Below are positions 45,880-56,767 of a stretch of 64,000 nt of DNA, piece by piece. The stretch covers positions 1,550,001-1,614,000 of the forward strand of contig JAFEVB010000007.1 in assembly GCA_032629725.1 (NCBI GenBank), read 5' to 3'. This DNA is from Gremmenia infestans (taxonomy: Eukaryota > Ascomycota > Leotiomycetes > Helotiales > Hamatocanthoscyphaceae). Below the pieces are notes generated by a model that ran no database searches, was not told the DNA's origin, and worked only from the letters and a program-made list of their open reading frames with translations. Made by a program: the position numbers and the translations under genes. Numbering within the stretch: position 1 is the first letter of the stretch; every line of letters begins with the position of its first letter.

Positions 45880-48395
45880 ATGGCTCCATCGCGCGACGAT
45901 GTCGCTATTGAGAGCATATCCGCATATGGAACTGCTCGTTCCACCGTCAGCGAGAAACCCCTCAGTTCCGAAGAGATCCGCAAGATAGAGGCATACTTTC
46001 GAGCAAGCATGTATCTATGCCTCGGCATGATCCATCTCCGTGAAAACCCCCTGCTCAAGGAGCCTCTCACAAAAGCACACCTCAAAGCTCGACTGCTTGG
46101 TCATTGGGGTTCTGATGCTGGTCAAGCATTCACCTGGATGCATTTCAACCGTCTGATCAAGAAATATGATCTGGATGCACTTTTCGTCTCGGGCCCGGGT
46201 CATGGAGCCCCTGCTGTGCTATCCCAAGCATATCTCGAGGGAACTTACTCCGAAGTGTACCCTAATATGTCGGAAGATGAGGAGGGCATGAGAGCATTCT
46301 TCAAGCAGTTCTCATTCCCAGGGGGCATTGGCAGTCACGCAACGCCAGGTAAGCACAAATATGCTTTCTGCAATAACTCTTCTTCTTATTTCGATAAATT
46401 ATTATACTAACTCAATGCTTAGAAACCCCGGGTAGTATTCATGAAGGTGGAGAGCTTGGATATTCGATTTCACACGCATTTGGTACCGTCTTCGACAACC
46501 CCAATTTGATCACCTTGACTATGGTTGGAGATGGTGAGGCAGAGACAGGTCCTCTCGCTACAAGTTGGCACAGCACGAAATTCCTCAACCCAATCACCGA
46601 CGGTGCAGTCCTTCCAGTCCTTCATCTCAATGGGTACAAGATCAACAACCCAACCATCCTCGCTCGAATCAGCCACAAGGAGTTGGAATCACTGTTCCTT
46701 GGTTATGGATGGACACCCTATTTCGTCGAGGGTAGCGACATGGAGAGCATGCATCAAGCCATGGCTGCAACCCTAGAGCATTGTGTCTTGGAAATCCGCA
46801 AATACCAAAAGGAAGCTCGTGACTCCAAGAAGGCGTTCCGACCACGTTGGCCCATGATCGTTCTTCGTAGTCCAAAAGGATGGAGTGGACCAAGAAAAGT
46901 GGACGACAAGTTACTCGAAGGATACTGGCGCGCCCATCAGGTTCCAATCCCCGATGTCGCTTCCAACCCTGACCACTTGAAGGTGTTGGAGAATTGGATG
47001 CGCAGCTACAAGCCGGAGGAAGTTTTCGATAAGGAGGGCACTCTTATTCCCGAGCTGAAAGCTCTTGCCCCAACCGGAAACTCTCGAATGAGTGCCAATC
47101 CCGTTGGAAATGGTGGTGTTCTTCGGAAGCCTCTCCACATGCCAGACTTCCGCACATACGCCCTTACAAATATTGAACCCGGAATTTCCAACCTGCCAAG
47201 CATGTCCAACATGGCGAAGTTCCTACGTGATATCGTAGCCAAGAACCTGAACAACTTCCGTGTCTTTGGTCCTGATGAGACTGAGTCCAATAAACTTGGT
47301 GAGATCTACAAGGCTGGAAAGAAGGTCTGGATGGGCGAATACTTTGAAGAGGATGCCGATGGAGGAAACCTTGCATACGAGGGTCGTGTCATGGAGATGC
47401 TCAGCGAGCACACCTGTGAAGGCTGGCTGGAAGGATACATCTTGTCTGGACGTCACGGTCTGCTCAACAGCTACGAACCATTTATTCACATAATTGATTC
47501 CATGGTCAACCAGCACTGCAAATGGATCGAGAAGTGTAACGAAGTCGAATGGCGTGTCAAGTTCTCCTCGCTCAACATTCTTCTGACAGCCACCGTCTGG
47601 AGACAAGACCATAACGGCTTCACCCATCAAGATCCCGGTTTCCTCGACGTGGTCGCCAATAAGAGCCCCGAAGTCGTCCGTATCTACCTGCCACCCGATG
47701 GAAACTGTTTGCTCTCTGTCACAGACCATTGTCTTCGAAGCACAAACTACGTCAACGTCATCGTCGCCGACAAACAAGACCATCTCCAATACCTAGACAT
47801 GGACGCCGCGCTCGAGCATTGCACCAAGGGTCTCGGTATCTGGGACTGGGCCAGCAACGACCAAGGCGTGGAACCCGATGTAGTCATGGCATCATGCGGT
47901 GACGTCCCAACCCACGAGTCCCTGGCCGCTACAGCACTCCTCCGCGAATTCCTTCCAGACCTGAAGATCCGTTTCGTAAACGTCGTGGATCTATTCAAGC
48001 TGATCGACAACTCCGACCATCCCCACGGCCTGACAGACCGAGAATGGACCTCGATCTTTACAAATGACAAGCCCATCATCTTCAATTTCCACTCCTACCC
48101 ATGGCTTATCCACCGTCTCACATACAAGCGTCCCGGCCAGACAAACCTGCATGTCAGGGGCTACAAGGAGAAGGGCAACATCGACACCCCACTCGAGCTG
48201 GCTATCCGCAACCAGACCGATCGATACAGCTTGGCGATGGATGCTGTTGATCGCATCCCAAGTCTGCACAACACGGCTAGCGGCGTCCGCGATAAGTTGC
48301 TGAATCTGCAGATCGCGGCCAAGGCGCAGGCATACGAGAATGGTATTGATCCCGAGTATGTTACAAAGTGGAAGTGGCCATACCCGAGAGAGTAG
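45880..48395 (+). CDS. phkA: D-xylulose-5-phosphate/fructose-6-phosphate phosphoketolase
   Basis: Exons 45880..46348 and 46423..48395 with a 74-nt intron (branch ACTAAC) give 813 residues, full family length. The thiamine-diphosphate enzyme splits xylulose-5-P (and often fructose-6-P) to acetyl phosphate and glyceraldehyde-3-P (or erythrose-4-P), a cytosolic shortcut from pentose to C2 units. Seen: LLGHWGSDAGQAF and VSGPGHGAPAVLSQAYLEG in the N-terminal domain; EGGELGYSISHAFG just after the intron (phosphoketolase signature); GDGEAETGPLATSWHSTKF (ThDP/Mg site); HLNGYKINNPT; SGRHGLLNSYEPFIHIIDSM; WRQDHNGFTHQDPGF; and the C-terminal HVRGYKEKGNIDTPLELAIRN. All key His and acidic residues appear to be in place. 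No acetate kinase or phosphotransacetylase gene lies beside it here. Confidence 0.96.
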
Positions 48396-49337
48396 AGCAG
48401 TTTTAGATGGAGGATAAAGAGGGTTTTTAGAGCGAATGAGAAAAGAAATTTATATTGGCTGGGTAACGAAGACATGCGGCGTTCTTAGGCATATAATTGT
48501 TTTATATTCTTAGATTAGGGAATTTATTCTTGATTATGACATTCTCATTCTTCTGCGTGCTCGTTGTGAGACTTGCATATGTTTTTGTTTCTGCGTGAAT
48601 CAATATTGGTTTATTTGAATCCGAATCCCCTTAAGCTTACTAGCACATTATGTCACTCCTTGTATAGTACGTGCTCTGGCTCATTATACCTAACATGAGT
48701 CCTCTGAAAATATCTAAGCTCCTTTTCAACCTCACACAGAGATGGTCCGTCTTATGACAGAGATTCCTTACCTCCCTCACCTCGCAGATATACAGTACTA
48801 GTACTACTAGTACGTCAAGCTAGGATCTCCAGTTCAGGTGGGCTTTCAAAGGCGATAAAATACGAGGGTAATGGAAGAAGAGGTATGAGAGCTGTGAGCC
48901 TCTGATTCCTAATCAATCAATTTATTACATGTACGGAGTACTGTATGTAGTCTATAAGCTTTGTAAAGAGAATCAGAATTCCCCTAAGAATGATAGTCGC
49001 AGGCAGCCAGTATTTAAAGTAATTGGGAGACGGGGAGGAAAGCAAATGAATGATAGATCGAGAGAGTGGTTGATGTACTGTACGAGTAGAATGATGCAAG
49101 GACCGTGTTTTTATATCTTGTAATTCTCAAACATTATCGTACGTGTAGATAAATACAATCTGGATTTCATCATGAGGTCTAACTAATTATCGAATAAATA
49201 TCCACAAGCTGTACAGATATATTACGGAGTGACATAAAACAGAATGAAGAGTAGTAAAGGTATGTGCTAATACGAACTAAGATACTCCAAAAAGAAAACC
49301 AGAACCTTTTTCATAATTACGGTACGGTAATGCAAGT
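48396..49337. other. Intergenic between phosphoketolase and glyoxal oxidase
   Basis: Convergent 3' flanks. TACGGAGTA lies at 48932..48940 and a small GTACTAGTACTACTAGTAC palindrome near 48795. No gene is seen. Confidence 0.45.
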
Positions 49338-52300
49338 TTAAACTGGCCCAGTTCCCGGAAGATCAAACCCAGGCAGATTGGGCCAGTTCCCCAGATTACC
49401 GGGATCGCCTCCAATACGAACGAATTGTCCCACAGAGGGCGTCGGGCCGTCGAGCACGAACATCATATACCAGCCCGGCGGGCAGGCGTGGGCGTTCGGA
49501 GGGGCGGTCACTGTGCATGAGGTGGAGGTGCAAGTCACAGCTGGGAAGAGGGTTCGCTGACCCATTGAGTTGCCGTGGGTGGAAGATACGGAGCCGAGGA
49601 GCGAGACTTTGATACCCCCAGTTGAGGAAGTGAAAGTGACAGAAGCGCCGTAGCTCCAATCATTGTTGCTGATCGTGAACGTTGGCCTTGCTGCGCCGGA
49701 GAGGAGATAGGGGGGGCTGAAGACCTCGACGCGGTATTCCTCCGGGAAGCTGCCGGCGGGGTCGGTGTAGTCGCCTGTAGGATCTGAGCCGGAGACCATC
49801 ACTCGGCCATCAAGAAGTGTGATGGCTTCGGAGTGGTAGAGGCGCGGGACGGTGGTGTTGGCCATGATGCTCATGCGCGAGTTGACGGGCTTGGTGGGGT
49901 CGTAGAGAACGGCATTTAGGTTCGGAGAGCCTGCGAGACCGAAGCCGGCGACGCCGTGTTGGCCGCCGCCGAGGATGAGATAGGTGCCATCGGGGAGACC
50001 GGCCATGGAGGGCATGACACGGCGAGAAGGCTAGGGGGAAGGGGTTAGTATAGGAAGTTGTCTGATAAATGGAATGGGTGCGACTTACCATTCTTTCAAT
50101 TGTCCAGGTTGGGTCAGCTGCTTCTGGCTGGGTGGACACACAATTATCGATGGCATTCCCAGCGCCAGTTGTAGATCCACCGCAGACCAATATACCAAGA
50201 GGATCAGTGAATGGTGCATACTGAGGCAGACTGACTGTAGCACCTTGCAATTGGTAAGTTCGTCCTCCTGTCGGGTCATTAACAGCTCCTGGCATGTTAG
50301 GAAGCGTCTTGACAGTGTTGAAGTTCACCTCATCTATAATGCGCACTTCATTGTAGTAGACGATAAGGATACCGGAAGGCACAACCGAAATCCATGGGTA
50401 GAGATTAAAAGGTGCAGTCCGGTCAAGGAAATCCAAGTATTTCGTTGTATTGGAATATCCACTGACGGTACTGTTGTCAGGAACACCTGTGGCCGGCAGA
50501 AGTTCAAGTGTCGGTTGTTCAGCATCATTCTGTCCAATTTCACCACCGACAATTAAGATGGATCCGTTGGCCATGATCAACGCAGTTGGGTACCATCGTG
50601 CGACTTGGAGTCGGAGGTTCGTTGGGTCCTCAACCCATTGATTTACACCTTTGACACCCGGAGACCCATCGGGCCAATACAACCTAACTCCAAAATTTGA
50701 GTCGCCTGTCCATCCCCCAACGGTAATTTGTCTGCCAGCTTTATCAGGTAAAGTGAAACCAGCAGAGCAGAAAGTGTCAGTCTTTGGCTCTGTCATAGTC
50801 CTCCAAGCTGCACTGAAATTGTCGATTTGCGTGAGATCCAATTCATACGCTCCCGTACCATTCGGTTCACCAGTTCCAGCCTTCTCCACGAACGTAACTT
50901 TGCCAGTGATTGCTTGGTTCGTCATAAGAGGTACGACTACCCCACCAATCAGTAGGGAGTACTCGCCCGCAGCAGATCCAGTAGGGGTGTTCCATGTGTA
51001 GAGTGGGGTTGTTGCGTTATAGGTGTACCAAGTGAGTCTATTTCCTGACCCACATAGATACTGCGGAGCCCCTGTACAGCCAGAATCGCATTCCGTGTCA
51101 GGGCGTGTTGTTGGAGGAGTTCCGTAAGTGTAAACAAATGGATCAGTGGGGTCAGTTGAAGTCTGTGGCAAAGACGCAACAAAGCGGTTTGCACCATCAC
51201 CGCAGTCTAGAGCGGGTCAGCTTAGATCGAGTAGCGAACGGGAATACTTACAGCACTGAGAACCATATTCCAAACCAGCTGCATTGAATCCGAACTCTTG
51301 ACATTGCTTGATACATGCTTCTGGAGTGTTAGTCGCTGTGTCCCATAATTTGTATGGGAACACAGAAATGCTGATTTGAGCATTTTCAGCGGCAGGAATG
51401 TTGTCTTGAAGACAACCAGCATACGCCCAGCCAGTTGGAAGCCCAGTCTGTTGCGGGCCTGGGGCTTGGAAAACTTGCGGGGTTGAATTAGAGTAAATAT
51501 TCATTCGGCTTCCAGCTCCACAGTTCTCAGATGTTGCTCCAGGACATTGTGTATTGCAATCGCCTTGATTGGCTGCAAGGGCACCACCAGCATATATGAA
51601 GTTGTCGCAAAAGCACTGCACTCCATATTCAGCCCCAGCAATGCTATACCCGAGCCCATAACAGGTCTGCGCACAGGTTTGCAGGGTATTGTTTTGGCTG
51701 TCAGCTTGTTGATGAGTCAAAATACGTCCATTCGCTCCATCGACCCAGCATCCTTGTGAAGTCCATCCAGCCGGAAATCCGGTAGGAGTAGGTGCCGCAG
51801 AGGCAGTAGAAGCAGCTGCAGATAATACGACAGGTGAAGAAGCGATTAATGCATCAGAAGAAGTTGCTGATGCAGTTCTATTCTTAAAGTAGACTGTGAG
51901 ACGATTACCTGCCCCACAGAACTCGCTGGAGTCAGCTGCACATCCCATACTGCATTCAGAATTGAGAGCAGGTACAGATCCAGCACCGAAACTGTTCCCG
52001 CAATAACCTGAAGATTCCAAATTAGCTTTGAAGTAAGTTACACACCATGATTGGCTTACATTCTTGGCCATATTCTGTTCCAAAATAAGAGTACCCGCTA
52101 CAGAACGTCGCACAAGCCTCATTGGTCATCGAACTAGAAGCAGTAGAAATCGAAGCTAATGCTCGAGCATTAGTAGCCTCAGTCTGGCAGCCGTAATAAT
52201 CATATTTTCCAATGGAGAATTTGTTAGCGGGAGCAGCAATAGTCTTTCCACTCCAGAAAAGCGACAATCGGCTTGGCCCTCCACATCCTTCGGTAGCATC

Positions 52301-52814
52301 ACCTGGACATGTCATGGAACATTGAGCCGGGTTTGACGAGACCGCGCCGGTGGCAATAGCATTGCCGCAATCTGGCAGAAATTAGAAAGGTCCCAATCTA
52401 CTACCAAAAATAAAACGTACAGCATTCAGCTGAGTACTCGGTTCCGGCATAGGCAAAGTTATTGGAAGAGCAGTAAGATACGCATGACTCCTGGGTCATG
52501 GCCGCTCCATCATTATATCCTCCTCCTGAAAGAGTCCGGGTAGGGCCGTTATCCCTGTATAAAAGTTAGTCTTTCTAATTCAATAAATGTTGAAATTTTA
52601 GTCTATACGTATAGCAGCCCTGGAATGTCCATGCCCCTGGAAGATTTGCAGTATTGCCAGCGACGAGAACATCAAATCTCTGTTCGATGACGGCGGCTTT
52701 TGATATGGAAATCTATAGATGGCATGTTAGCAAAGACAATGAATATGGGTCGAAGAGACTGACAGAGCTTAGGGTGATGGCTGCTCGGAGGGCAGACCTA
52801 GCAGTTAGGATCAT
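49338..52814 (-). CDS. Secreted glyoxal oxidase (copper radical oxidase) with four WSC domains
   Basis: Seven exons: 52814..52764, 52712..52609, 52554..52421, 52371..52060, 52007..51252, 51206..50089 and 50030..49338; 1055 residues. Signal peptide MILTARSALRAAITLSS is completed across intron 1. Four WSC domains (about 40-130, 145-240, 275-370, 385-505) each show the eight-Cys pattern with GC, ECYCG or QCFCD and CGAGxR; they probably bind wall or plant polysaccharide. The AA5 oxidase follows: TFCSAGFTLPDKAGRQ (Cys of the Cys-Tyr cofactor), VARWYPTALIMANGS (its Tyr partner), PRLYHSEAITLLDGRV (axial Tyr-His) and AHACPPGWYMMFVL (third His). It oxidises aldehydes to acids and releases H2O2, which feeds peroxidases in wood or litter decay. 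Introns 3, 4 and 5 all cut the ECYCG Cys-Tyr boundary of WSC domains 1, 2 and 4. Confidence 0.92.
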
Positions 52815-54179
52815 ATTGATCCTCGGATGGCTCTTGAACACTTCCGGAAGCCAAGAGAAAAATGTGAAACGAATGTGTAATAAATTATTAATATGTTAAG
52901 ACTATGAGACCATCGTGAAACACATGAACGAGTGTATGACCGAAACAAAAAGTTATAAGAAAGGACGAAAGAAAGGCAAACGAGTGTTAAGATATAACTA
53001 TTCAGGAAGCAGAAAAGTAATGGGGGTTTGAATGCAGGACTAGGGCTGATCCTGACAAGGGTATAGATGCACGACTTCGGCGGCGTTGTCAGCTAAGATT
53101 CGTATACACTGATACCCGGAGCTTGGACTTGGCTCGGACCATATGAGATCTCCAGTGCGGCAGTGTCATTGGCCCGCCCCGTAGGCACAGACTTGAATCC
53201 ATTCAAGTCGGCGATACCCCATTAAACGCCAAGAACGTCCCGCGCGTTTCCAAGAAGTCAAACTGCCCTTATACCGTAGGCACATGCCACCAATATATAA
53301 CTTTGCATCCCAGAGTTGTACTCGCAGACGGCGGACACAAAGTATTTTTGGATGTGGGCTCGTATAACATTGTTAGCTTTTGTTTCCTACATAACCTGCA
53401 TGCATAGTTGGCCCTAAGGACCTGCTTCAACAGGCCATCGTTCGGCCTAACTTCCTACCTAAGGAGAGTTGATGGCCTGACATGGCAAATGGTCTACCTG
53501 AGAATCTGAGATAGATGATTTGATATATACGAGACCCAAATCTTCAGCCGCCAGCCATCCATCCATCAAGGGAAGAAAGCTGGAACTTAGTGCAGTCCGA
53601 GAGCCGTTCGAGATTCCGCGTCGATAGTTCTATTTCCGTATTCGGGTGGATAGTTGGCACTCGGTCGATCGTCTTGATTCGTATTATCATTGCAAGCCAT
53701 TAAATCTTTTGAGCAATTTCTTGAGTCCTGGGCGTGCCATACCATACGTTTAACAGGCGGTAGGTAGCAGCACGCGACAATCGATGGTCCCAAGATGCTA
53801 CGCAGTGCAGCAACCGAACTTAGCCGTGTTCGCCAAGGCATTAAATCTCCGAATGGGTAAGTACGAAGGTAGTGCTAGCTGCTAGATCTGGTGGATGTGA
53901 AATTCGGAAAGAGGAAAGGGGTGAAGTTGGTCAAAGCAGAGTTTCTGGCACGTGTTTGCCCGTGATTGCCCCGCTCCCGTCTTCCAGCATTATCCCGTCT
54001 CACCCCCACCTAGGTTTTCTGCATCCTACCAGTAAGTAAATAAAGTTACAGCACCACACAAGCCGCTTCGCCCACCTCACCTCGTATTCCCCGCATCTAC
54101 AAAAGTAATACGATGATGAAGCTTCCTCCCCCTTCTCTGACCTCCCGCGGGAGCAGTTCCTATATTTATATCCGTCTGC
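52815..54179. other. Gene-poor stretch upstream of glyoxal oxidase
   Basis: About 1.4 kb. It holds the glyoxal oxidase promoter. The 84-codon frame at 53587..53841 (-) has no family signal. Nothing else is recognised. Confidence 0.45.
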
Positions 54180-55281
54180 TATTGAAACCCTGAATCGGCT
54201 GACCGAAGAGCTGTTTCCACGAGACTCTCCCAACCGGAAGCAAAGCCCATCCAGAGCCCCTCCATCTACACAATTGTGGATCAAACGGGAAGATAGTATT
54301 TCCGGTCTCGCGTTTGGAAGGAACAAGATTTGAAAACTGGAATATAACATATGATGCTACTTCGTAGACGTCGTTAGTAGTGGCGCTACGACACTTGTCG
54401 TAACAGGGTCTAGGGCTGCCGCTGCGGCTAGATACGGGCCTAAGGTATGCTTATAACAACCTACTAAATATTAAGATTTACACATTATTAAAGTTCCAGA
54501 CACGTCTTCTGCCAAATGATAGAGTGAAGCCAGTGGCTCCCGAATATCACAAATCAGGGAATATCAAGAAGACCGGTTTGCGTTCTGCAACGCACCCGTC
54601 TCGTGACTCGAAGTGAACAAAGTCATGGAGGCTTGTAGTGACGACGGCGAAGTTCTAGACTGGATACCTTCCGGACTTAGCACACACCCTCTTGGAGGCC
54701 TCGGATATGCACGATTTGCATCTGAGATTTTATCCTAGCAGCAAGAGTTGAATACCTACTTAGCTACTATCATACTCCTAAGTGTAAGTGGCAGCACGCT
54801 GGGAGAAATGATTGCTGGTTTACAACTGCTGGAGAAGACAAACGAGCCACCTACAAACTCAAATCGAAAACCGGAAACCTTTTGGGTATCGATGCATACG
54901 CTAACGTGCCTGGGAAGTCAGAAGTCCGGGTTCTTGGCAATGCAAAGGATACAACCATCAATGTCGGGCTATCGGAGTCCGAGATCCAGGAGAAAGATGC
55001 CATAATCGACGAGCGTTGTAATACAGGAAAATATGGCTTCGTTGACGATCCGACTCAAGCTGGGATAAAGCTACTGGCACATCTTGAAGGAATCCTTACC
55101 TTGTCCAGTGTATCCTGGAAAGTCTTTGACTGGTGTATATGGCAAAGCTCGTGTAGGAGAATCCGAAGAGAATCATAATGTGTTGTTTGTTCATACGGGG
55201 AACTCTCTTGAGCTAATCTCGGAAGACATAATGACGCTGGCAGGCACGGTCGAGGAGTTTTGGTCCGAAATACAAAGCTGA
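54180..55281 (+). pseudogene. ACC deaminase / D-cysteine desulfhydrase-like pseudogene
   Basis: A near full-length relic of a PLP enzyme of the ACC deaminase family, broken many times. In order: WIKREDSISGLAFGRNKI, TGA at 54331, KLEYNI, TGA at 54352, then SSGATTLVVTG (matches the KREDCNSGLAFGGNKxRKLEY start, including the PLP-binding Lys region); an AT-rich possible intron; PEYHKSGNIKK in another frame (about 54545); IPSGLSTHPLGGLGYARFA; TAG at 54736; GSTLGEMIAGLQLLEK; a frame change near 54870; GIDAYANVPGK, then DERCNTGKYGFVDD; one extra base near 55100; VYPGKSLTGVYGKARV; and LFVHTGNSLEL. At least three stops and three frame changes rule out function. Living members degrade ACC or D-cysteine to ammonia and an oxo acid. 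The start is approximate; I see no ATG that can be assigned. Confidence 0.8.
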
Positions 55282-56767
55282 CACTGTCTCTCGTGTTTTA
55301 TTCCGGTGAGCAACTATTCTCAACCTTTCTATGGTACTTCTCTTCCTAGTGGAAGCGAAAACTACGCAATGGGCTCACGGAACGCATCTCTTCTGACAAT
55401 GAAAGACTATGTGAATGATGAGGTAGCTTGCTACCTATTTCAAGAGAACAGAGTCACCATTATAAGATTCCTAGGCATCTTGAAATGATGATACACAGAG
55501 AACGTCTTGCATAAATAGAGGTGAAGTTTCACCACAGGTGCACTATTACTTCACAGTAAGGAAGTAATGATCGCTGAATCACTTGCTAGATTTGATGTGC
55601 CCTCGAATTCTACTGACCTTGACACGCACTTCTTTCCAATTCTTTTCCAGATCTGAATTCGAATGGTAGAATCACTTGAGCCTAGGAAGGATTTGCGGTG
55701 GCGGACTTTCCCACTGATGATGTCCTATTAGCGACTTCGAGCCGACGAAAGTAATTGGGGACTTTGTAGAGATGAGGAGATCACATATGAAGAGAAAGAT
55801 GTGTACTATTAATATAAACGGGGACAAATTGAGACATAAAGCCGACACGTTGTTTCTTGAGATGGACTATAGGCGATAACTAATGAATAGCCTTTAGGAG
55901 GTAACTATGATTCTTAGCAACACTTGTTTTGCTATACTGCGCAACTTATACCGTCCTTCAGCAACTATTTTTATATACTATTTCCCAACAAGAGTAATAT
56001 GGTCATGTGATTAGACATATAGAAACCCGGTCTCAGAACGCTGGAAGCCATCTGACTTATAGCAAACATTGTAACTTTACAGAATAAAATTTTTGCCACG
56101 GAGGTTTATCCAATATATTGGTGATGAATATACACGACACGCCCTTCTATTCACGTGACTAAAATCGGTACTTCGCCGTTGGAGCTAGTCTGTGAGTGTA
56201 CCTACCTAAGTTGTTGATTGGTAACAATGCCAGTGCTTCATTCACGAGTAGACGAGTATTACAAGATTGAATGGGCTGCTCGTACATGTAACAGCTATAT
56301 TACGTAGGTGAGAAATCAACGACTCCAAAGATATCGACATGTGAAAAGCGATCCTGACGACCGGCCAAGAGTCCCAAGACCCCGCTTCCCTGCACCAGCT
56401 CTACTCCATACATGCAAGCTGCCCTGCTCTAGACCATCATCAGAAGCATCTCCGGTCAGTCAACATAAGCCTGGGCTCTTACCGTCAAGCGGCAGCTTTA
56501 ATAAACTTCTTTTCGCGTTTCTATTCGTTGAGACTAGAAGGCTGGAGACACGATAAGATAGCGGGGTTGTGCTGCCAACATAACCGCTACTTTGGTGATG
56601 ATAGGTATGGTACCTACCTAGCTCAAGCGACCTCGACAACCTTCTTTGGCTGGACCCAGAACTCTTCGTGTTACATTACTACAATGAAAATCTAAGATAA
56701 GGTAGGTAATCAGTGTAACTTTCGTCCAGAGCCTAGCAGGTCGTCTCATACGGTCTCCGCCGCAAGC
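55282..56767. other. Gene-poor stretch upstream of the glycosyltransferase
   Basis: About 1.5 kb, AT-rich at 55500..56150. Small frames (55306..55488, 56308..56556) have no family signal. No gene or repeat could be recognised. Confidence 0.45.
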
